DNA of 64,000 nucleotides from a gamma proteobacterium HdN1 (lineage in GTDB: Bacteria > Pseudomonadota > Gammaproteobacteria > Pseudomonadales > Ketobacteraceae), in NCBI GenBank assembly GCA_000198515.1, contig FP929140.1, forward strand, positions 4,004,527 through 4,068,526, given 5' to 3'. The notes under the pieces were generated by a model, which did not search any database, was not told where the DNA came from, and saw only the letters and a program-made list of their open reading frames with translations. The position numbers and the translations under genes were made by a program. The first letter of the stretch is position 1, and each line of letters opens with the position of its first letter. This document shows, one piece after another, positions 52,763 through 60,358 of the stretch.

Positions 52763-54259
52763 TTGCAAATGGATATTCCGCACCTTATTTTTGAGTATTG
52801 GCCGCTCGCTGCCGGCGTTCTGTTTGGAGCTACTATAAGCTCCTTTTTTTGTGTTTTTCGCTCCCGCGCGAATCGGCAGATGTACGAGCACGAATTGCAG
52901 CTTCAAACTCAGCTTGCGCAGCAGTGGGAAGCGCGGGCGGTGGATCTAAGTCACGAGTTGTCGAACTGTGAGATGCAGCGTGACGCAGAAAGATTGGCTG
53001 CGCAACGCGTGCGTGAAGAAAACAGTGGCTTGCTGGTGCGGGTGCAGCAAGTGGCATCTTTGCAGCAAGAGCTTGCCGAGCAACGGCGCACCTCGGATGA
53101 GCTTCGCAACGCCTTAGCCAGCGTGCAGCAATTACGTGTGGAGGCGGTAACCAAACTTGACGTGCAGCAGGAGGCTTTTGAGCGCCGTGAGCGTCTGCTA
53201 AGTGAGTCGCGACAATGGTTTGAGCGGGAATTTCAGCTGATCGCCAGCCGTTTATTGGAGGAAAAAACCGAGCGCATTGGCCAGTACAATCAACAGCAGG
53301 TCAGCGAATTGTTGGTTCCGCTGAAAGATCAGCTCAGCGATTTTCGCCGAAAAATAGAAGATACCTACGATCGTGAATCAAAGGATCGTGCGGCCTTGCA
53401 AAGGGAGATCCTGCTGCTTCGCGACCTGAACCTCCGCGTTAGCCAGGATGCTGATAATCTTGTCAAAGCACTCAAGGGGGATAACAAGGTACAAGGCAAC
53501 TGGGGAGAGCTTGTTTTGGAGCGCGTGCTTTCACTCTCAGGGCTTGTCAAGGGGCGGGAATTTGATACTCAACCTACATTGACCGATACAGCGGGCCAGC
53601 GCTTGCGCCCCGATGTGATCGTGCATTTGCCGGATGGCAAGCATGTTGTGATTGATTCGAAAGTATCGCTTCTACATTGGGAAGCATTTGTCAGTGCAGA
53701 AAGCGAGGAGGCCGCTACCGCTGCAATGAAGCAGCAAATTCAATCGGTGCGAACCCATATTCGCAGCCTTTCGGGGAAAGCCTACGAAGGCTTGCCTGGC
53801 CTGCAAAGCTTGGATTTTGTCCTCATGTTTATACCGATTGAGGCGGCCTTCCTAAAGCTGATGGAGTTGGAGCAACCGCTATTCGCGGAAGCATCGGCAA
53901 AGGGCTTGATGTTGGTATGCCCATCTACCTTACTTACCACGCTAAAAACCATCCAAAACCTCTGGCGTTATGAATATCAGAACCGCAACGCTCAGCAGAT
54001 TGCCGAAACCGCGGGCGGCTTGCACGATCAGTTTGCCTTGGTCGTGGAAGCTATTTTTGAATTGGGGGATCGTGTCGAGCGCGTGAATCAATCCTACGAT
54101 AGTTTGCGTAAAAGGATGATGGAAGGGCGTGGTAATGTCCTCAAGCGGGTTTCTGATTTACAGGCTTTGGGCGCAAAAACGCGCAAAACGCTGCCCGTTG
54201 TGGCGGTTTCAGAGCCCGTTGTGGCGGTTTCAGAGCCCGTTGTGGCGGTTTCAGAGTAG
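52763..54259 (+). CDS. rmuC: DNA recombination protein RmuC
   Basis: 498 residues: N-terminal membrane helix (about 12-30), coiled coil (about 45-200), RmuC nuclease-like domain (about 215-445; GNWGELVLERVLSLSGLVKG, DVIVHLPDGKHVVIDSKVSL, VCPSTLLTTLKTI). In E. coli it limits recombination at inverted repeats. The C-terminus is three exact copies of a 7-residue unit (PVVAVSE) from a 21-bp repeat. Start TTG 52763 (7-base spacing from CGAGG) or ATG 52769. Confidence 0.93.
   Translation: MQMDIPHLIFEYWPLAAGVLFGATISSFFCVFRSRANRQMYEHELQLQTQLAQQWEARAVDLSHELSNCEMQRDAERLAAQRVREENSGLLVRVQQVASLQQELAEQRRTSDELRNALASVQQLRVEAVTKLDVQQEAFERRERLLSESRQWFEREFQLIASRLLEEKTERIGQYNQQQVSELLVPLKDQLSDFRRKIEDTYDRESKDRAALQREILLLRDLNLRVSQDADNLVKALKGDNKVQGNWGELVLERVLSLSGLVKGREFDTQPTLTDTAGQRLRPDVIVHLPDGKHVVIDSKVSLLHWEAFVSAESEEAATAAMKQQIQSVRTHIRSLSGKAYEGLPGLQSLDFVLMFIPIEAAFLKLMELEQPLFAEASAKGLMLVCPSTLLTTLKTIQNLWRYEYQNRNAQQIAETAGGLHDQFALVVEAIFELGDRVERVNQSYDSLRKRMMEGRGNVLKRVSDLQALGAKTRKTLPVVAVSEPVVAVSEPVVAVSE
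54194..54256 (+). repeat. Perfect 21-bp triplication ending at the rmuC stop
   Basis: Three identical 21-bp units (54194-54214, 54215-54235, 54236-54256; core GTTGTGGCGGTTTCAGAG) directly followed by TAG at 54257-54259. The ancestral C-terminus was probably one unit. Confidence 0.97.
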
Positions 54260-54319
54260 GTTTCGTGCTCAAGAGTGGATCTTTTTGTGTAATATTCTGG
54301 CAATTTTTGACACATCGAC

Positions 54320-54481
54320 AATACTAGGAAAGCGTTGGTATGGTTTTGCTTTCCCCGAGGCAAAGTACTGTATCAGCCGAGCGAGCGTATAGCGTGTAGA
54401 TTACACGCTGATGATTGGGCGCCTATGTAAGTCTCATAGCTAGTCTCAAACCGAACCCGTGTTTAGGGTTCGGTTTTTTTT
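54320..54481 (+). ncRNA. Candidate small RNA or structured rmuC 3' UTR
   Basis: Three stem-loops in about 155 bases: GGAAAGC / GCTTTCC (54327-54354), AGCGTGTA-GAT-TACACGCT (54391-54409), and a strong terminator (54448-54481). There is no ORF on either strand. A TTGACA at 54307-54312 and TGTAAT at 54288-54293 are present but form no properly spaced promoter, so an independent start is unproven. It did not match 6S, 4.5S, tmRNA or RNase P by eye. Confidence 0.4.
54448..54481 (+). terminator. Intrinsic terminator downstream of rmuC
   Basis: Perfect 11-bp stem AAACCGAACCC / GGGTTCGGTTT, 7-base loop, then T-run to 54481. It lies 189 bases after the rmuC stop. Confidence 0.93.
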
Positions 54482-54504
54482 AAGAGACTTCGCTCTTCAT
54501 AAAT

Positions 54505-55461
54505 CTATACTTTGCCAGAGATTCCGGCACTGCCAAAACTTACCTTTCCAAGTAACGGCACCATAATGGGCGTAACGCCCGCGGTGCGGATTTCGCTGAG
54601 CAAGCCTGGAATATCAATCCAAGGGATCATCTGCGCTGGTTCTTCCAAAGGAGTCATCATTGTGTCCCAGTGGCAGGGCACGATCCAGCGGGGCTTCAGC
54701 AACTCAACGACTTCCTGCACGTAGCGTGGCCGGTAGCTGCGCCCAACCGCGCACAAGCATACGATGTCGGCATGCAGTGTAGCGAGCGACTCAGGAATAA
54801 AATCGGCAGAATCAATATGAACGATGCGTAAGCCGGGCGCTTCCAGCCACCAGTTCAATACCGGGCCGTGTCGTAATTCTCGCATCCGAGGCGGCCATTG
54901 GGGTGGACGATCAATATTGCCGGGAAGGGGGATTCTGCCCAAAATTTTGCCATGGCGAGAAGCTAGCCCGCGCACCTGCCATTGGCCGCAAGGAATAGTT
55001 TCGTTGCCGAGCGTAGAAAGCATTTGGTGTTCAGGGAGGCCAGCTGCGCGCCCTGCCATAAGGGTGGATGGCGAGCCAATGAGACGCGCACCCGTTTGCT
55101 GGCAGAGGATGGGTGCATCGAGTATGTGGTCGTAGTGCGCATGGCCTACGAGTACATCATCTGCAACAGGAATGATGCGCTGGATGAGCTCTGCATTGGG
55201 TCGCAAGGGGGACGTGACTAACGTAGGGAGCGGCGTGCGGGTGAGGTAGGGGTCGAGTACAATTGTACGACCGGCTCCCTTGATCACAAAACCGGCGGTG
55301 CCTAGGTAGGTCAATTCAATACTGCCTGCGTGTGCGCAGCCACTCTCGGCACATACAGATGCATTGTTGCTGTTCGCACTGCCGTACTCATAGTGCGTGT
55401 TTTGGGAGAACCAGGTGGGGGATGGAGATTTTAGGCCAGCGATACGCTTTAACGGTTTCAT
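54505..55461 (-). CDS. MBL-fold metallo-hydrolase (lactonase/UlaG-like)
   Basis: 318 residues. Metal motif VGHAHYDHILDA (HxHxDH, about 105-116), later His in ASRHGK and PCHWDTMM; IELTYLGTAGFVIKG begins the fold at about 48. About 45 unordered residues precede it. Similar to UlaG/ComEC-like beta-lactamase superfamily proteins; substrate unknown. Cytoplasmic, as no signal peptide is present. Convergent with rmuC. Confidence 0.85.
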   Translation of the reverse strand: MKPLKRIAGLKSPSPTWFSQNTHYEYGSANSNNASVCAESGCAHAGSIELTYLGTAGFVIKGAGRTIVLDPYLTRTPLPTLVTSPLRPNAELIQRIIPVADDVLVGHAHYDHILDAPILCQQTGARLIGSPSTLMAGRAAGLPEHQMLSTLGNETIPCGQWQVRGLASRHGKILGRIPLPGNIDRPPQWPPRMRELRHGPVLNWWLEAPGLRIVHIDSADFIPESLATLHADIVCLCAVGRSYRPRYVQEVVELLKPRWIVPCHWDTMMTPLEEPAQMIPWIDIPGLLSEIRTAGVTPIMVPLLGKVSFGSAGISGKV

Positions 55462-55785
55462 GCGTCCAAATCCATGCGCTTTTTCTTCTAAGAGAGTTCA
55501 CGGGCAATTTTGTAGAACAATCGGGGGCTTAATTTAGTTGACTTCACCAAATTGCTCAGGCTAATTTGCACGCTTCGACAAGTGTACCTTCGCCTGAGCG
55601 TTCCTTCTGCTAGAATATGCAAACTGCTCGTGGTGCAAGGCTAGGTGTCTCCAGAACCGAAGTCGATGGTCGCGCCGATAAGGTTTTCGATCAAAAATTA
55701 AATGTTTTGATCGTCGCCTAGCAAAAACGACAAGAAATTCACTCCAAAACCATGTAAAGTTACGCCCCTGTTTTCGGGCCGGCTG
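55462..55785. promoter_or_regulatory. Spacer between MBL gene and fusA2, with palindrome
   Basis: 324 bases without a gene. TGCTAGAAT (55608-55616) is an extended -10 candidate for fusA2 with a poor -35. A perfect 9-bp inverted repeat CGATCAAAA / TTTTGATCG (55688-55696 and 55705-55713, 8-base spacer) lies about 75 bases before fusA2 and could be an operator or leader hairpin. Confidence 0.45.
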
Positions 55786-57888
55786 ATGAGTACAGTTATG
55801 ACGGATTTATCCAAATATAGAAACATAGGCATCTTCGCCCACGTTGACGCGGGCAAAACAACCACCACTGAGCGTATTCTCAAGCTAACCGGCAGGATAC
55901 ACAAACTTGGTGAAACCCATGACGGCACCTCAACCACCGATTTCATGGTGCAAGAGGCGGAGCGCGGTATCACCATTCAGTCGGCAGCCGTTAGCTGCTT
56001 CTGGAAAGACCACCGTTTCAACGTTATCGACACCCCTGGGCACGTTGACTTCACCGTAGAAGTATACCGCTCCCTCAAGGTGCTGGACGGTGGCATTGGC
56101 GTGTTCTGCGGATCGGGTGGTGTTGAACCGCAGTCGGAAACCAACTGGCGTTACGCAAACGACTCCAAAGTCGCGCGTATCGTGTTTGTGAACAAACTTG
56201 ACCGGATTGGTGCAGACTTTTTCCGCGTGGTCAAACAGATTGAAACCATCTTGGGCGCCCGCCCATTGGTGATGGTGCTGCCGATCGGCCGCGAAGATAC
56301 TTTCGTGGGCGTAGTGGATCTGCTTACACGCCAAGCGTTCGTTTGGGACGATTCTGGGCTTCCGGAAAATTTCACGATTCAACCCATTCCTGAAGACATG
56401 AAGGAAGACGTTGAACTCTATCGCGCCCAGTTGATCGAAACTGCTGTCGAGCAAGACGATGAGCTCATGATGGCCTATCTGGAAGGCGAAGAACCTTCAA
56501 TTGCAGACATCAAGCGTTGCGTGCGCAAAGGCTGCCGTGACTTGGCTTTCTTCCCAGCATTCTGCGGTTCTGCATTCCGCAACAAGGGGATGCAGCTCGT
56601 ATTGGATGCGGTAGTAGATTACCTGCCTGCACCTACTGAAGTGAATCCGCAACCGCTTACCGATCCAGAAGGAAATCCAACTGGCGAGTATGCGATTGTT
56701 TCGCCAGATCAGCCGTTCCGCGCGCTTGCATTCAAGATCATGGACGACCGCTTTGGCAACCTGACCTTTACCCGTATTTACTCCGGCGTGTTGCGCAAGG
56801 GCGACACTGTGCTCAACTCCTTTACCGGCAAGACCGAACGCGTTGGCCGTATGGTGGAAATGTTGGCGAACGACCGCATTGAGATTGATAGCGCCCAAGC
56901 GGGTGATATCATCGCAATCGTAGGTCTTAAAAACGTCCAGACCGGCCATACCCTTTGCGATCCAAAAAATTCTTGCACGCTAGAGGCAATGGTGTTTCCA
57001 GACCCCGTTATTTCGATTGCTGTTGCGCCAAAAGATAAGGCCGGCGTTGAAAAAATGGGGATTGCGATTGGCCGTATGGTCGCGGAAGACCCTACCTTTA
57101 AGGTTGAAACTGACCAAGAAACCGGCGAGACCATCCTCAAAGGAATGGGCGAGCTGCATCTTGACGTTAAAGTGGATGTTCTTAAGCGCACCTATGGCGT
57201 TGAACTGATTGTAGGTCAGCCTCAGGTTGCGTACCGCGAGAGCATCACCCGCGAAGTGGAAGATAGCTACACCCATAAGAAACAATCGGGTGGTTCTGGT
57301 CAGTACGGTAAGATCGACTACCGCATTCGCCCAGGTGAGGTTGGTTCTGGCTTTAAATTCTCTTCCAGCGTTGTGGGCGGTAACGTACCCAAAGAATTCT
57401 GGCCTGCGGTTCAGAAAGGCTTTGAGAGCATGATGGGTACTGGCGTTCTTGCAGGCTTCCCTGTACTGGATCTGGAAGTTGAACTCACAGATGGTGCTTA
57501 TCACGCGGTTGACTCTTCTGCGATTGCGTTTGAAATCGCTGCAAAAGCTGCATTCCGGCAGTCGATTCCAAAGGCTGGCCCACAGCTGATGGAGCCGATC
57601 ATGAAGGTGGATGTGTACACTCCCGATGCGAACGTAGGCGACGTGATCGGCGACTTGAACCGCCGTCGCGGTATGATCAAGGATCAAGAACCTAGTTCTA
57701 CCGGTGTTCGCGTGAAGGCAGATGTGCCGTTGTCCGAGATGTTTGGCTATATCGGAACGCTGCGTACCATGACGTCTGGCCGTGGTCAGTTCTCGATGGA
57801 ATTCTCGCACTACAGCGCAGCACCTGCGAACGTTGCAGAGAAAGTCATTGCGGAAGTGAAAGCTCGCAAAGAGGCGTCCAAGAAGTAA
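55786..57888 (+). CDS. fusA2: Elongation factor G, second type (EF-G2)
   Basis: GTPase for translocation or ribosome recycling. 700 residues; P-loop [16 protein letters not shown] (switch region), [13 protein letters not shown]; domains II-V follow, ending [17 protein letters not shown]. It resembles the stand-alone EF-G2 of Alteromonas/Shewanella-type bacteria, not the str-operon copy. ATG 55798 ([17 protein letters not shown]) is the more usual family start; 55786 is the first ATG and neither has a good ribosome site. A weak hairpin at 57908-57936 may terminate it. Confidence 0.94.
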   Translation: MSTVMTDLSKYRNIGIFAHVDAGKTTTTERILKLTGRIHKLGETHDGTSTTDFMVQEAERGITIQSAAVSCFWKDHRFNVIDTPGHVDFTVEVYRSLKVLDGGIGVFCGSGGVEPQSETNWRYANDSKVARIVFVNKLDRIGADFFRVVKQIETILGARPLVMVLPIGREDTFVGVVDLLTRQAFVWDDSGLPENFTIQPIPEDMKEDVELYRAQLIETAVEQDDELMMAYLEGEEPSIADIKRCVRKGCRDLAFFPAFCGSAFRNKGMQLVLDAVVDYLPAPTEVNPQPLTDPEGNPTGEYAIVSPDQPFRALAFKIMDDRFGNLTFTRIYSGVLRKGDTVLNSFTGKTERVGRMVEMLANDRIEIDSAQAGDIIAIVGLKNVQTGHTLCDPKNSCTLEAMVFPDPVISIAVAPKDKAGVEKMGIAIGRMVAEDPTFKVETDQETGETILKGMGELHLDVKVDVLKRTYGVELIVGQPQVAYRESITREVEDSYTHKKQSGGSGQYGKIDYRIRPGEVGSGFKFSSSVVGGNVPKEFWPAVQKGFESMMGTGVLAGFPVLDLEVELTDGAYHAVDSSAIAFEIAAKAAFRQSIPKAGPQLMEPIMKVDVYTPDANVGDVIGDLNRRRGMIKDQEPSSTGVRVKADVPLSEMFGYIGTLRTMTSGRGQFSMEFSHYSAAPANVAEKVIAEVKARKEASKK

Positions 57889-57943
57889 TTCTTGAACAGC
57901 CTGCTTTACCAAGCCCTCGCAACTGCGGGGGCTTTGCGTTTGC

Positions 57944-57981
57944 GGGCTCTGCAAAAGAGGGTTCTGCAAAAAACGGCTCTA
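57944..57981 (+). repeat. 15-bp repeat across a stop codon
   Basis: GGGCTCTGCAAAAGA, GGGTTCTGCAAAAAA and GGCTCTACAACC in series. The last contains the stop (57979-57981, minus strand) of the YiiX-like gene. Confidence 0.78.
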
Positions 57982-58905
57982 CAACCTTTCGTTTGTTTGT
58001 ACGCTAAGCTCGTCAGGCGCTGCAGAGGTCTCTAAAATGCTTGGGGGCTCTGATGGTTCTGAAGGCTTGGATAGCTCTTGGAGGCGCGCAGGCTCAGGCT
58101 GTACGGCCTCGTCCATGGTGAACACGCCGCTGCCCCGCCATGGGAAGAGCTCATCGGTCGAGTAGCGCGAAAAATCCAGAAAAGTTGGCTTGATGATCTC
58201 AAAATAAGGCGACGCCTCAATATCGGCGGGTAGGCAGACGGCAATCTGGCGGCGGAAAAGCTGGGTGCCATGGTCACTGGTGACTTTGACTAGCGGTAGA
58301 ATCGGGTACTGGATAAAACCAAAGGCATCCGCGATTAGTGCGCAAGCTGCGTTGCGGGTATGGCGGCCAGGATTGTGGCGAAAGATCGCGCGCCGCCAAG
58401 TTGGCGGTACAATCCACCACGGAATAAAAAAACGCAACAAATCAAGAAATTGCAAAACGGCACGGCGCGGCCCAAGGCGGCTGAGAGCGTAACGAATGAC
58501 CTGCATCGCATCTGCGGTAGTTAGGCTGCGCGCACGGCAGATGCGTAGTTTGTGGTGTTCAAAATCGCTTAGAGGGCGCAGCTGGACGCCGTGGTTTAGG
58601 GAAGTTTCAATGACCAGTGGAGTATCGTTACTGCAATCAATGTAGCTATGCAGGGTGTTGCGCATGTCGGTGTCGGCCATGTCCATGGGGCGGCCCACAT
58701 AGAGCACGGCGTGTGTCCAGTGTGAGCCGGAAACTCGGTAAACGGTACGGTCGACAAGACGTTGCCCCTGCGCAAGCAAAATGTCGGAGGGCTTGAGTTG
58801 GTTGCGGATTTGGTCGAAATCATTTGCGGTTGAAAGGAGCGGATCGTCGCTGCGATCTAACCATTCGGTAAAAAACTTTGCAAAGGAATACAGGCCCTTA
58901 CTCAT
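57979..58905 (-). CDS. YiiX/YebB-like cysteine hydrolase (permuted NlpC/P60)
   Basis: 308 residues from the ATG at 58905. LKPSDILLAQGQ (about 38-49) then GSHWTHAVLYVGR with His65, and a distant RNAACALIADAFG with Cys188: the His-before-Cys order of circularly permuted NlpC/P60 (YiiX/LRAT-like) enzymes, which act on lipids or peptides. A hydrophobic stretch at about 150-168 could dip into the membrane. The C-terminal 50 residues are Pro/Ser/Glu-rich. Substrate unknown. GGGGA precedes the start. Confidence 0.8.
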   Translation of the reverse strand: MSKGLYSFAKFFTEWLDRSDDPLLSTANDFDQIRNQLKPSDILLAQGQRLVDRTVYRVSGSHWTHAVLYVGRPMDMADTDMRNTLHSYIDCSNDTPLVIETSLNHGVQLRPLSDFEHHKLRICRARSLTTADAMQVIRYALSRLGPRRAVLQFLDLLRFFIPWWIVPPTWRRAIFRHNPGRHTRNAACALIADAFGFIQYPILPLVKVTSDHGTQLFRRQIAVCLPADIEASPYFEIIKPTFLDFSRYSTDELFPWRGSGVFTMDEAVQPEPARLQELSKPSEPSEPPSILETSAAPDELSVQTNERL

Positions 58906-59083
58906 GATCTTTCCCCAAGAACAAATCCGATATTGCCAAATGGCCAAGCGAGAAGGCCACTGATGGGCGTGCAAATTCAAATTGCGGGAAAAGTATGACG
59001 CAAAAGTCACTATAATAGAATGTATTCAATGTGAGTTCGCGTAACGATTGATTTTTGTGTGAATACGGAAGGAGACGACCTGA

Positions 59084-59725
59084 ATGAGTGATCTGCAAAA
59101 GGTGAGTCAGAAAGCGCAGGAGTTTCGGCGCCGGGAGGAGGATATCCTACAAAAGGCGTTAGAACTTTTTCTGGAGCACGGTGAAGATAAGGTAACCGTT
59201 GAAATGATCGCGGATGCTGTTGGAATCGGCAAGGGCACGATCTATAAGCATTTTGAGACCAAGGACGAGATTTATCTTCGCTTGATGATCCGTTACGAGG
59301 AAGCGCTGGCCGAGGTCTTTACTCGCCTGAACTCGGGTGAAGAGCAAGATCGTGCGCGTCTCGCCAAAGAGTATTTTTCATTCAGGATGCGGGAGCCTGA
59401 TAAGTATGCCCTCTTCGATCGGCTTGAGCACAAACTGACCAGCCAGACGACGTGCCCGGAGCTTGTACAAAAGTTGCATGACACGCGTGCCGGCAATATG
59501 AATAATCTTGTAGAAATCATCAATCGCCGTATTGCTGAGGGCAAACTTGAAGATGTACCTCCGTATTTCCATGTTTTTGCGGCGTGGGCGTTGGTGCATG
59601 GCGCTGTAGCGTTACATCATTCGAAGTTTTATAACGAGTTTATTGAAGACAAGGATGGTTTCTTCAATTTTCTTGCTGATATTGGCATTCGGATGGGCAA
59701 TAAGCGAAAAACGAGGGCGGACTGA
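59084..59725 (+). CDS. TetR/AcrR family transcriptional regulator
   Basis: 213 residues; HTH VTVEMIADAVGIGKGTIYKHFETKDEIYL (about 38-66) and a helical C-terminus. A TATAAT at 59011-59016 lies upstream without a good -35. It is divergent from the YiiX-like gene (178-base spacer), a plausible target, and precedes yfiR in the same direction by about 40 bases. A TetR gene lies in the corresponding Pseudomonas region. Confidence 0.9.
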   Translation: MSDLQKVSQKAQEFRRREEDILQKALELFLEHGEDKVTVEMIADAVGIGKGTIYKHFETKDEIYLRLMIRYEEALAEVFTRLNSGEEQDRARLAKEYFSFRMREPDKYALFDRLEHKLTSQTTCPELVQKLHDTRAGNMNNLVEIINRRIAEGKLEDVPPYFHVFAAWALVHGAVALHHSKFYNEFIEDKDGFFNFLADIGIRMGNKRKTRAD

Positions 59726-59750
59726 GCGGAGATTCCGTTTTTAGTTCTCG

Positions 59751-59786
59751 TGACGTTTTTAGATATCATGACGTTTTTAGATATCA
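59751..59786 (+). repeat. Perfect 18-bp duplication containing the yfiR start
   Basis: TGACGTTTTTAGATATCA twice (59751-59768, 59769-59786). Preceded by G or A, each copy gives a start codon (GTG 59750, ATG 59768) in the same frame, so the gene has two tandem starts encoding MTFLDI twice. Confidence 0.96.
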
Positions 59787-60358
59787 CGAAGAGGACGCGC
59801 AGAACGCTTGGGGTTCGGCTCTTACAGTGGGCTGCAGTAGTGTTTGTGGCAGCGCTTTCGACGGGCGCCACGCCACTATTTGCAGCCGCTGCGGCCGAGT
59901 TGAAGGCGGCATATCTGCTTAATTTTGCGCGGCTCTCTTACTGGCCGGAGGAGTCGTTCGTATCAAAAAAAGCGCCGCTGGTGATCTGTGGGCTCCCCTT
60001 TGATCCGGTGGTGAGTGCGCTCCGTGAACAGGTGGGTTTACAGGTTCAGGATCGGCCCGTCCACATCTTCACAATTCGTTCGTTTGATGAACGTTCACAA
60101 TGTCACCTTCTTTATCTGTACAGAAAGCCTGATTCAGTGGAGGGCCGATTGTTGCCGTCTCGCGGAGTGCTCTTAGTGGGGGACTATCAAGGGTTTCTTG
60201 AGCAAGGTGGTGCGATATTGTTCTTTATTGAACGCGGGAAGTTGCGTTTTGAAATTTCTGCAGAAAGCGCTCAAGCTGCGGGCGTCGAGTTGAGCGCGCG
60301 TTTGCGAAACCTTGGCAGGCCACAAAATATTACTTTACCGAAGGAGCCGGTTCGATGA
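59768..60358 (+). CDS. yfiR: YfiR/HmsC-like periplasmic protein (DUF4154)
   Basis: 196 residues with a signal peptide (about 12-44, RRTLGVRLLQWAAVVFVAALSTGATPLFAAAA) and the DUF4154 pattern ELKAAYLLNFARLSYWPEESF, LVICGLPFDPV, ILFFIERGKLRFEISAESAQAAGVELSARL. In Pseudomonas YfiR is a redox-sensitive periplasmic repressor of the CHASE8 diguanylate cyclase YfiN. Here its stop overlaps the start of a CHASE8-type histidine kinase (ATGA), so the kinase is the likely partner (inference). GTG 59750 would add six residues. Confidence 0.87.
   Translation: MTFLDITKRTRRTLGVRLLQWAAVVFVAALSTGATPLFAAAAAELKAAYLLNFARLSYWPEESFVSKKAPLVICGLPFDPVVSALREQVGLQVQDRPVHIFTIRSFDERSQCHLLYLYRKPDSVEGRLLPSRGVLLVGDYQGFLEQGGAILFFIERGKLRFEISAESAQAAGVELSARLRNLGRPQNITLPKEPVR

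Noticed and set aside
54320-54481. 6S RNA, 4.5S RNA or tmRNA
   Set aside because: The arrangement of three short hairpins lacks the long rod of 6S and the conserved cores of the others.
56980-57969. 329-codon minus-strand frame inside fusA2
   Set aside because: Long antisense openings are common opposite strongly biased genes; the sense product is clearly EF-G.
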